Origin: Paracoccaceae bacterium
GTDB taxonomy: Bacteria > Pseudomonadota > Alphaproteobacteria > Rhodobacterales > Rhodobacteraceae
Direction: 5' to 3'
NCBI GenBank assembly: GCA_030148225.1
Contig: JASBTX010000029.1
Coordinates: 1-64,000 of the forward strand
DNA length: 64,000 bases
In this document: in pieces, positions 56,965 to 64,000 of the stretch
Layout: each line of letters begins with the position of its first letter
Position numbering within the stretch: position 1 is the stretch's first letter
Translations under genes and position numbers: made by a program
The notes under the pieces: model-generated
Database searches by the model: none
What the model saw: only the letters and a program-made list of their open reading frames with translations
Told to the model about the DNA's origin: nothing

Positions 56965-58419
56965 TCAGGCGGCGGCCTCACTGCTGCCCTGTCCCCTGCG
57001 GGTCGCAGTCGCATCCAGCGGAAATACCTTGGCGGGGTTCAACAGCCATCGCGGATCGAACACGTCCTTGACCCTGAGCTGGGCCTCCAGATCATCGGCG
57101 GAATACTGTTCATACATCAGGTCACGCTTTTCGATCCCGACGCCATGCTCGCCCGTCAGACAGCCGCCCACCTCGACGCAAAGGCGCAGGATATCGGCGC
57201 CGAACGCCTCGCAACGCTCCAGATCACCGGGTTTGTTGGCGTCAAACAGGATCAGCGGATGCATGTTGCCGTCACCGGCGTGAAAGACATTGCCAACATC
57301 CAGCCCGTATTGCGCTGACATTTCACCGATACGCTTCAGGACATGCGGCAGTGCCGATACCGGGATCGTGCCGTCCAGACACATGTAATCGTTGATCTGC
57401 CCCATCGCACCAAAGGCCGATTTCCGGCCCAGCCAGATACGCTCGCTTTCCGCGTCCGACTGGCTTTGGCGCAGTTCGACCGGATCATGCGAACGCGCAA
57501 TATCGACGATGACGTTCAGTTGCTCCTCGATCTCGGCCGGTGAACCCTCGACCTCGACGATCAGCAATGCCTCGCAGTCGGGATAGCCTGCACCCGAAAA
57601 ACTGTCGGTCGCGCGGATACAGGGCCGGTCCATGAACTCGATCGCCACGGGCAGCACCCCGGCCTTTATTATATCGGCAACACAGGCCCCGGCGACCTCG
57701 CTATTGTCGAACCCCATCAGAACAGGTCGCGCGCCTTCGGGCTTGTGCAGGATGCGCAGCGTCGCCTCGGTGACGACACCCAGCTGCCCCTCGGACCCGC
57801 AGATCACACCCAAGAGGTCAAGACCAGGCGCATCCAGATGCGGCCCGCCGATATCGACAATAGTGCCATCCATCAGCACCATCCGTACACCCATCAGGTT
57901 ATTGGTCGTCACACCGTATTTCAGGCAATGCGCACCGCCCGAGTTCATCGCGATATTACCAGCGATGGCGCAGGCCAGTTGCGATGACGGATCAGGCGCA
58001 TAGAAAAAACCCTGTTCCTCGACCGCGCCGGTCACCGACAGGTTGGTTCTGCCGGTCTGAACGCGGATCACCCGGTTGTCATAGTCAGCCTCGAGAACCT
58101 TGTTCAGCCGCGCCACCCCCAGAATAACGCAATCCGCCGTCGGCAGCGCCCCTCCGGCGAGCGATGTGCCCGAGCCGCGCGGCACCACGGGCACGTTTTC
58201 CTCGGCACAGATTTTCAAGACGTCCGAGACCTCTTGCGTCGTCGACGGCAGTACTGCGCAGAGCGGCGGACAGCGATAGGCCGTCAGCGCATCGCATTCA
58301 TAGGCGCGCGTCTCGGCAATATCGTGGATCACGGCATCATCGGGCAGCACCGATTTCAGCCGGTCAACCAGCCGGGATTTCTTGCCAATCACCTCGGGAT
58401 CGGGCGGGGGCATCTGCAT
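56965..58419 (-). CDS. glcD: Glycolate oxidase subunit GlcD (FAD-linked)
   Basis: 484-residue flavoprotein oxidising glycolate (or D-lactate) to glyoxylate. The PCMH/FAD domain is seen in ENVPVVPRGSGTSLAGGALP and AGNIAMNSGGAHCLKYG, and the C-terminal FAD-oxidase part ends with HAGDGNMHPLILF and CLTGEHGVGIEKRDLM. ATG at 58417-58419 is chosen; TTG at 58431, GTG at 58425 and ATG at 58413 are alternatives. It is the first gene of glcDEF, with an inverted repeat upstream. Confidence 0.94.
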   Translation of the reverse strand: MQMPPPDPEVIGKKSRLVDRLKSVLPDDAVIHDIAETRAYECDALTAYRCPPLCAVLPSTTQEVSDVLKICAEENVPVVPRGSGTSLAGGALPTADCVILGVARLNKVLEADYDNRVIRVQTGRTNLSVTGAVEEQGFFYAPDPSSQLACAIAGNIAMNSGGAHCLKYGVTTNNLMGVRMVLMDGTIVDIGGPHLDAPGLDLLGVICGSEGQLGVVTEATLRILHKPEGARPVLMGFDNSEVAGACVADIIKAGVLPVAIEFMDRPCIRATDSFSGAGYPDCEALLIVEVEGSPAEIEEQLNVIVDIARSHDPVELRQSQSDAESERIWLGRKSAFGAMGQINDYMCLDGTIPVSALPHVLKRIGEMSAQYGLDVGNVFHAGDGNMHPLILFDANKPGDLERCEAFGADILRLCVEVGGCLTGEHGVGIEKRDLMYEQYSADDLEAQLRVKDVFDPRWLLNPAKVFPLDATATRRGQGSSEAAA

Positions 58420-58436
58420 GATCACATCCAATCAGT

Positions 58437-58461
58437 AATTGGTAAGTTTTTATAACCAATT
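58437..58461. promoter_or_regulatory. Inverted repeat upstream of glcD
   Basis: AATTGGT (58437-58443) and ACCAATT (58455-58461) are perfect 7-bp arms with an 11-bp spacer, 18 nt upstream of the glcD ATG, overlapping TATAAA of a weak promoter. GntR/FadR-type operators of the GlcC and PdhR kind use TTGGT-N3-ACCAA; the half sites match but the spacing is unusual, so it may bind differently. Confidence 0.4.
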
Positions 58462-58503
58462 TTTTCAACTGGCAAGCCCCTGCCCATGGTGTAGACCAGT
58501 CGC

Positions 58504-59217
58504 ATGGAAATTATCGCGCAATTTCAGCACTTCGCACTGCTGGACGGCGTTGCCCTGTCGGTGTTTCTGATCCTGTGGCTCGCCGCGACTTTGCTGATCG
58601 AGCACGCACCGGCAAGCCGCCCCTCGGTGTCACAGGCGATGGATGTCTATCGCCGCGCATGGATGGATGTGGTGCGCAAGCGGCCTGACCGGATTGTTGA
58701 TGCCAGTATCGTCACGAACCTGCGTCAGGGCACGGCGTTTTTTGCCTCGACAACGCTGCTGACGATTGGCGCCGGCCTGACACTGATCGGCAATACCGAG
58801 CAACTGACCGGCGTGGCAACCGACCTCTCGGTCAGATCAGCGCCCGAATTCGTGTGGGAGGTCAAGCTGATCGTGATCCTGCTGGTCGTGGTCAATGCCT
58901 TTCTGAAATTCGTGTGGTCGCACCGGCTCTTTGGCTACGCCTCGGTCCTGATCGCGGCAATTCCCAAAGATCATGACCACCCGCATTCGCAGGCGCGGGC
59001 CGATGCCGCCGGCGCAATCATCGTGACCGCCTCGCGCAATTTCAACCGGGGTATTCGTGCCATCTATTTTGCGCTTGCCTCAGCGGCCTGGTTCATCGGG
59101 CCGCTGCCCCTGATTGCCGCCAGCCTTGTCAGCTTCGCGGTACTCTACCGGCGGGAATTCATTTCCGCCTCGCGTGAGGTTTTGCTTAGGGAACTCAAGG
59201 AGGAGGCGCTGAAATGA
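58504..59217 (+). CDS. DUF599 family membrane protein
   Basis: 237 residues with four predicted membrane spans (about 14-34, 76-98, 119-139 and 184-222) and the family pattern (QAMDVYRRAWMDVVRKRPDRIVDASI, FFASTTLLTIGAGLTL, EFVWEVKLIVILLVVVNAFLKF in part). DUF599 function is unknown. It is divergent from glcD with 84 nt between. The next gene begins within its last codons (ATGA overlap). Confidence 0.85.
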   Translation: MEIIAQFQHFALLDGVALSVFLILWLAATLLIEHAPASRPSVSQAMDVYRRAWMDVVRKRPDRIVDASIVTNLRQGTAFFASTTLLTIGAGLTLIGNTEQLTGVATDLSVRSAPEFVWEVKLIVILLVVVNAFLKFVWSHRLFGYASVLIAAIPKDHDHPHSQARADAAGAIIVTASRNFNRGIRAIYFALASAAWFIGPLPLIAASLVSFAVLYRREFISASREVLLRELKEEALK

Positions 59218-59585
59218 GGATATTGCCGTTTCTCACGGTCATCACATGGATGATTTCCGGACCGGTCTGGGCCACAGAGCCGGACATCACCGCCGCCAAG
59301 GCCCTGCGCACAGGCGAGCGCTGGACCATCCATGTCACCGTCGCCCATCCTGATACGGGCTGGGATCACTATGCCGATGGCTGGACAGTCGAAGACAGGG
59401 ACGGGAACATCCTTGGCTTCCGCAAACTGCCGCATCCGCATGTCAACGAGCAGCCCTTTACCCGAGGACTGGCGGCGCTGGAAATCGATGACGCCCTGAA
59501 ATCGGTATTCATCCGCGCCCGCTGCAACGTCGATGGCGATGCCGTCGCCCGGTACGAACTGGTGCTGGACCGGAAAGCTGATTAA
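59214..59585 (+). CDS. Small exported protein of unknown function
   Basis: 123 residues overlapping the DUF599 gene by 4 nt, with a strong AAGGAGGAGG ahead. The N-terminus is a signal peptide (MRILPFLTVITWMISGPVWA). The mature part resembles a compact beta-rich domain with WTIHVTVAHPDTGWDHYADGW. The motif looks like a conserved family of small periplasmic proteins in alphaproteobacteria, but I do not know a function. It converges with the next gene with a 4-nt overlap. Confidence 0.75.
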   Translation: MRILPFLTVITWMISGPVWATEPDITAAKALRTGERWTIHVTVAHPDTGWDHYADGWTVEDRDGNILGFRKLPHPHVNEQPFTRGLAALEIDDALKSVFIRARCNVDGDAVARYELVLDRKAD

Positions 59586-61642
59586 CTGCGACCCTCGCGC
59601 AACCACGCGCCGATGATCAGCACCGCCGCGATCATCAGAAAGAGCCACGCAGGCAACAAAGGTGTGATACGTATATCGGCAGTCTGATAGGCGCCGCGCG
59701 GGGTGATCCCCAGCCAGCCGCGCCCCTCGGCCGCGCGGCCGGGGCGTACCTTGCGCAGATCGGGCAGCCCGTCTTCGATACGCCGGATGCCGCCGCCGGT
59801 CAGCCCGACATAATCGGCCAGAACCTCGCCCGTGGCGATGGTTTCGACGAATTCGCGTGGCGCTGACGGGCCCAGCGCGATCACGGTTTCCTTCTCGCCT
59901 TCACGCAGACGATAAAGCCCCATTTCGCGCCCCTGATAGGTGCCGGAGAACACGCCGGGGGCCGTTTCAGAAAGATCAACCGCCATCTCGGTTCCATCCG
60001 GCGATGTCACGACAACCGCGCCAGGCGCGCCTTCGAGCATGCGGCGGGTAATGGTGATAGTCTGCCCTTCGGCGGTCGCCACCAGCGCGTCTTCTTCCAG
60101 ATCAGGTTCCTTCATCATCCAGTGCGACAGCCGCCGCAACAGCTCGAGCTGCGGACCGCCACCTTCGTATCCGCGTGCCCAAAGCCATGCATGATCCGAC
60201 GCCAATAGCGCGACACGCCCCTCGCCCACGCGGTCGAGCACCAGAAGCGGCGCATCATCCAGACCGGTCATCACCGAATAGCCGCCGGTCTGTTCCAGTT
60301 CGATCAGGCGGAACCAGCGGCCCCATGGTTCCTCGGGCGTGCCGGTGCCGAAATCCTTCAGTCCGGCGGTGACGGGATGGCGCTCTCCCACTTCGGAAAT
60401 CCGGGGCCGATATCCCTCTTCGATCACGCGCGAGGTCGGGCTGGCGGGCAGGGCCGCAGCCATGGGCGACCGGTACAGGCTGTCGGCGGTCGCGAAATCG
60501 GGGCCCGCAGCAACAAGAACCGCACCGCCGTCTTCGATATACCGGCGCACATTGTCCAGATAGACACCGGGCAGGATGCCCCGGCGCTTGTAGCGGTCGA
60601 ATATAATCAGATCAAACTCGTCGATCTTGTCCAGAAACAGCTCGCGCGTGGGAAAGGCAATCAGCGACAATTCGTTGATCGGCACACCATCCTGCTTTTC
60701 CGGCGGCCTGAGAATGGTGAAATGCACAAGGTCAACGGAACTGTCGGATTTCAGCAGGTTACGCCACGTGCGTTCACCGGCATGCGGAGAACCGGAAACC
60801 AGCAGAACGCGCAGCCTGTCGCGCACCCCGTTGATCTGCACCACGGCGGCGTTATTGCGATCTGTCAGTTCGCCCTCGGCTGCGGGAACGGAAAACTGCA
60901 GGATGTTCATACCGCCATGCGGCAGCACCAGCGGCACCGTGATCTCTTGCCCGATTTCGATCTGAAACCGCTGCTCGGGCCCGCCATCGATGGACACGAT
61001 CAGGGGCGCTGTCGCCTCTCCTTCGGGTGCATCGCCCTGATCCTCGATCTTCAGGCTCAGTTCGACCTCTTCGCCCAGAATGGCGAATGCCGGTGCGTTC
61101 TTGACAATCAGCCGCCGGTCCCAGTCACCTTCCTTGCCGGTCAGCAGCGTGTGCAGCGGCGCCGGAAAGCCGGGGGCCGCCGTCATGTCATGCACCTGCC
61201 CGTCCGTGATCAGAAACGCCCCGGCCAGCCGCCCCTGCGGCTCGGTCGCGATGGCGTCAGTGAGCGCCGACATCATGGCGGTTCCGGCATCGTCAACCCC
61301 GTCGCGAAGCGTCACGATCCGGGATTCGGTATTGCCCAGCGCATCGATCCTGCGCTCCAGCACCTCCAGCGCGCGCGCGGTTTGTGAGTTGCGATCGGAC
61401 AATTGCTGCGACGCTGTCTCATCGACGGCAATGATCACGATATCGCTCAGGGGTTCGCGATCTTCTTCCTGCAGCGATGGATTGGCCAGCGCCAGAAGCA
61501 GAACAGCCAGCCCGACCCCTCTCAGCCACCATGCCGACAAGCCGCGCCAGCCCGCCAGAACCACGAACAACAGCGCCAGTCCCAGTGCAGCCCAGATCAT
61601 GGGCAGGGAAATGAGCGGGTCAAAGATGATTTCGCGCGACAC
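59582..61642 (-). CDS. Large membrane protein with vWA/glutamine amidotransferase-like region
   Basis: 686 residues. Two membrane spans at the start (about 13-34 and 38-55, PMIWAALGLALLFVVLAGW and WWLRGVGLAVLLLALANP) and one at the end (LFLMIAAVLIIGAWL). The intervening part (VIIAVDETASQQL, FLITDGQVHDM, VLLVSGSPHAGERTWRNLL, IIFDRYKRRG) resembles the bacterial protein encoded beside DUF4159/BatA in MoxR-type operons; the middle has a glutamine amidotransferase-like fold but no catalytic cysteine was identified. It follows the DUF4159 gene by 3 nt. Function unknown. Confidence 0.72.
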   Translation of the reverse strand: MSREIIFDPLISLPMIWAALGLALLFVVLAGWRGLSAWWLRGVGLAVLLLALANPSLQEEDREPLSDIVIIAVDETASQQLSDRNSQTARALEVLERRIDALGNTESRIVTLRDGVDDAGTAMMSALTDAIATEPQGRLAGAFLITDGQVHDMTAAPGFPAPLHTLLTGKEGDWDRRLIVKNAPAFAILGEEVELSLKIEDQGDAPEGEATAPLIVSIDGGPEQRFQIEIGQEITVPLVLPHGGMNILQFSVPAAEGELTDRNNAAVVQINGVRDRLRVLLVSGSPHAGERTWRNLLKSDSSVDLVHFTILRPPEKQDGVPINELSLIAFPTRELFLDKIDEFDLIIFDRYKRRGILPGVYLDNVRRYIEDGGAVLVAAGPDFATADSLYRSPMAAALPASPTSRVIEEGYRPRISEVGERHPVTAGLKDFGTGTPEEPWGRWFRLIELEQTGGYSVMTGLDDAPLLVLDRVGEGRVALLASDHAWLWARGYEGGGPQLELLRRLSHWMMKEPDLEEDALVATAEGQTITITRRMLEGAPGAVVVTSPDGTEMAVDLSETAPGVFSGTYQGREMGLYRLREGEKETVIALGPSAPREFVETIATGEVLADYVGLTGGGIRRIEDGLPDLRKVRPGRAAEGRGWLGITPRGAYQTADIRITPLLPAWLFLMIAAVLIIGAWLREGRS

Positions 61643-61645
61643 CGG

Positions 61646-64000
61646 TCAGTTCCCCAATCTGTCCAGAAGGGCAGGCACATGCACCTGATCCGATTTGTAG
61701 TTGCCGGTCAGCACATGCATCATCAGATTAACACCAAAGCGAAAGGCCATTTCGCGCTGGCGTTCGCCGCCATATCCACGCCCGACAGGGAACATCCAGT
61801 TGCCGGACTGATCAATGGCCCAGGCCGCCGCCCAGTCGTTCGAGCCGATCACAACCGGGGTCACACCGTCATTGAGGTTGCGAAAGGGCATGCCTTCGGC
61901 CCGCTCAGCATCCGGCGGTGCGGCCTCGACCCAGACATCCCCGGCAGCATAGCGGCCCGGATAGTTCTGAAGCAGATAGAATGCCCGCGTCAGCACATGA
62001 TCATCCGGCAGCGGCTCCAGCGCCGGAATGTCCAGCCCGGCGGCAAGCTGTTGCAGTTTGCGACTTTCGGGTGTGGTCGACCCGAAACCGCCGATATCGG
62101 CGTCGCGCGTGTCAAACACGATCATGCCCCCCGAACGCAGATAGCGGTTCAGCCTGGCATAGGCATCCGGCGAAGGCAGCGGCTGGATCGCCGAAATCGG
62201 CCAGTAAAGCAGCGGGTAAAAGGCCAGCTCATCTGTTTCCAGATCAATCGAGACCGGCTCTCGTGGTTCTATCGATGTGCGGCGGAACAACGTATCCCCC
62301 AGCCCCCGAAGCCCGGCAAAGGCAATTCGGTCAACTTCGGGATCGCCGGTGATGACATGGGCGATCACGACGTCGCGCGTGGCCTCGATTGCATGCAGTT
62401 CATCAGCCGCCCGTGCCCCGTTGGGCAGCAACATGATAAGTGCAATCCCGGCGACATGCCCCGCCCCGCGAAAGAGCCGCCCCGACAGGAATAGCGCTGC
62501 GATGATATCCAGCAACAACAGCCCCATCGCCGCCGTCAGGAACGCTCCTTTCAGGCGTGTTTCGCGCGGCGCCAGCAAACCCTCGACAGGCACCGATGCG
62601 GGCCAGGCGGCGGGTTCGAGGCTGCTGTCACTCTCCATGACATTCAGCGCCAGACGCCTGACATCGTTTTCATAGACGCCCGGCGGCATCTTTCCCGATA
62701 TCGGGTCCGTGGCCAGTGCCTCTCCGGCGACACCGGCCAGCGTATCGGCACTCTCCAGCCCGCCAAACGCATCCAGCGTTTCCGCTGCCACCCATGTCGT
62801 GCCCTCCAGCGCCTTGGCATCGGGACGTTCGGGTCGGGTGGAAATAGCCAGACGCTCGAGCATCTGAACGAAAAGCCCCGACAGGGGCAGGCTGGACCAT
62901 TCGGCATTCGCCGTTACGTGAAAAAGCACGATCTGCCCCTGCCCTGCGCGCTTGCGCGTCACCAGTGGCGTTCCGTCCGCAAGTGATGCGATGACGCGGC
63001 TGGCCAGATCGGGATCGGGTTGTGCAACAACCTGAGAGGTCACGTTGACATCCTCCGGAATCTCGAGGCCGAAAAACGGAGACGCCTGTTCGAATTTCCG
63101 CAGTGACTTGGGCTCACCCCAACTCATCGCGCCGCCCACGCTGCGCCCCCCCACCCTCAGACGCACGGGCAAAAGCGGATCTTCTTCGGCACGGCTGACA
63201 TCGCTGGCGGCAAGCCGTGGCCCGGCAAACCTGACCAGCAGGCCACCTTCCTCGACCCATTCCAGCAAAGCCTCGGCTTCGTTGGACCCCACTCGGGCCA
63301 CATCCGCAAGGATGATCACATCCGGATTTGCCAGCAGAACATCGCCGAGCGGTGCATCCAGCAATTCGGCCGTCGGTTCCAGCGCCTGCCGCAGGTAATG
63401 CCCGGGCGATAACAGCTCCAGCCCTTCACGGTCATCCCGGCCGGTCAAAAGCGCCACCTCGCGGCGTTTCAGGCTGTCATCCGTCAGTGAAACAGCCGCT
63501 GCCGAGCGGATGCCCGTCAACTGAAACCGGGTGATGCGGTTGCGCAGTTCCGGCGGCAGCGAAAGGCTCATCTCGGCTTCGCGTGCACCGGCTTCAAACT
63601 CGAGAACGCCTTCGGCCAGCGCGCGTTCGATCCCGACCGGGTCCAGCCCGTATCCTGCAACGGATAACTCGGTCGCGTCCGACCCAATGGCGCGCAGCGC
63701 CTTCATGACCACAAGACCGTCCTCAAACCGCGCCGGGCGCAGCGCATAAACCGCGCTGCCGCCTTCAAACACGGTGACCGGCCCCTTTGTCTGCAGTGCG
63801 CCCAGCATATCCTCGCGGGCAGGATGGCTGATACCGTCCGATACCCAGTAGGTTTCGAAATCCTGCGCCTGCGCCCTGATCCAGCTTGTGTCAGATGGCG
63901 ACCACGGATTAGGGGTCAGGCCGGCGATACGGCGCTGCCACTGATCGGCACCCACGAAATTCAGCTGCCCCGAAGGCGGATCGCTTGCCATCACCACCGC
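61646..64000 (-). CDS. DUF4159 domain-containing membrane protein (partial, N-terminus beyond window)
   Basis: At least 784 residues; the 5' end lies beyond the right edge. The C-terminal part (about 210 residues) has DUF4159 features: FAGLRGLGDTLFRRTSIEP, LAFYPLLYWPISAIQP, SGGMIVFDTRD, and the end GRGYGGERQREMAFRFGVNLMMHVLTGNYKSDQVH in part. A membrane span lies near GAFLTAAMGLLLLDIIAALFL. Family proteins are encoded with MoxR ATPases, DUF58 and BatA-type genes, which would lie to the right. The start is not visible. Confidence 0.8.
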   Translation of the reverse strand, partial: AVVMASDPPSGQLNFVGADQWQRRIAGLTPNPWSPSDTSWIRAQAQDFETYWVSDGISHPAREDMLGALQTKGPVTVFEGGSAVYALRPARFEDGLVVMKALRAIGSDATELSVAGYGLDPVGIERALAEGVLEFEAGAREAEMSLSLPPELRNRITRFQLTGIRSAAAVSLTDDSLKRREVALLTGRDDREGLELLSPGHYLRQALEPTAELLDAPLGDVLLANPDVIILADVARVGSNEAEALLEWVEEGGLLVRFAGPRLAASDVSRAEEDPLLPVRLRVGGRSVGGAMSWGEPKSLRKFEQASPFFGLEIPEDVNVTSQVVAQPDPDLASRVIASLADGTPLVTRKRAGQGQIVLFHVTANAEWSSLPLSGLFVQMLERLAISTRPERPDAKALEGTTWVAAETLDAFGGLESADTLAGVAGEALATDPISGKMPPGVYENDVRRLALNVMESDSSLEPAAWPASVPVEGLLAPRETRLKGAFLTAAMGLLLLDIIAALFLSGRLFRGAGHVAGIALIMLLPNGARAADELHAIEATRDVVIAHVITGDPEVDRIAFAGLRGLGDTLFRRTSIEPREPVSIDLETDELAFYPLLYWPISAIQPLPSPDAYARLNRYLRSGGMIVFDTRDADIGGFGSTTPESRKLQQLAAGLDIPALEPLPDDHVLTRAFYLLQNYPGRYAAGDVWVEAAPPDAERAEGMPFRNLNDGVTPVVIGSNDWAAAWAIDQSGNWMFPVGRGYGGERQREMAFRFGVNLMMHVLTGNYKSDQVHVPALLDRLGN

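Overview
The window is a 64 kb piece of a GC-rich chromosome, most likely from an alphaproteobacterium of the Rhodobacteraceae (Roseobacter-type). The reasons are the protein character of RpoB, RplJ and the DUF1467 protein, a tRNA-Trp in the secE-nusG neighbourhood, glutathione-linked formaldehyde metabolism, a homogentisate pathway and a glcDEF glycolate oxidase. No phage, insertion sequence, integrase or CRISPR array is visible. Most of the window is core and conserved accessory metabolism, and the new-looking signals are mainly regulatory.

Layout. (1) 1-9.5 kb: rpoC (partial), rpoB, rplL and rplJ on the minus strand, back to back with tRNA-Trp, a sulfotransferase-like gene, secE, nusG, rplK and rplA on the plus strand. 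(2) 9.5-18.6 kb: an alpha-methylacyl-CoA racemase, class III alcohol dehydrogenase, carB, a cyclopropane fatty acid synthase-like enzyme and aspS. (3) 18.8-22.9 kb: a DUF1800/DUF1501 export pair, a GNAT acetyltransferase and an orphan response regulator. (4) 23-26.8 kb: methylmalonyl-CoA epimerase, DUF1467, an EI24 membrane protein, a nitroreductase, a deacetylase-like protein, a DUF167 gene broken by one stop codon, and a 79-residue protein. (5) 26.8-33.1 kb: a winged-helix/TPR regulator and a VOC - sulfatase - FkbM methyltransferase - amidase gene run. (6) 33.3-36.5 kb: a RimB-like protease - RimK - AstE/AspA-like peptidase cassette, a divergent orphan small gene and tRNA-Leu. (7) 36.7-45.8 kb: an NDUFA9-like oxidoreductase, uppP, and gltD/gltB with two genes between them. 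(8) 45.9-50.3 kb: fahA, hmgA, a divergent MarR regulator and a thiolase. (9) 50.4-53.5 kb: an ECF sigma factor overlapping a membrane-anchored vWA protein, then a small heat-shock protein. (10) 53.6-58.4 kb: a trypsin-like protease and glcFED. (11) 58.5-64 kb: a DUF599 protein, a small exported protein and two large membrane proteins of a DUF4159/Bat-like operon, the second cut by the window edge.

Best regulatory signals. The hsp20 gene has a heat-shock sigma factor promoter match followed by an approximately 86-nt leader that folds into three hairpins. The last hairpin masks the Shine-Dalgarno sequence with a UCGCU motif and a bulged G, the architecture of a ROSE RNA thermometer. The hmgA promoter has a 16-bp perfect inverted repeat lying exactly between its -35 and -10 hexamers, next to a divergent MarR gene. 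A 24-bp near-perfect palindrome overlaps the predicted promoter of the orphan small gene beside the RimK cassette.

Where the longest open frame began upstream of the homology, I moved the start to the internal codon supported by homology and, where present, a ribosome binding site, and said so. All functions are read from sequence motifs and family knowledge; no search was run.
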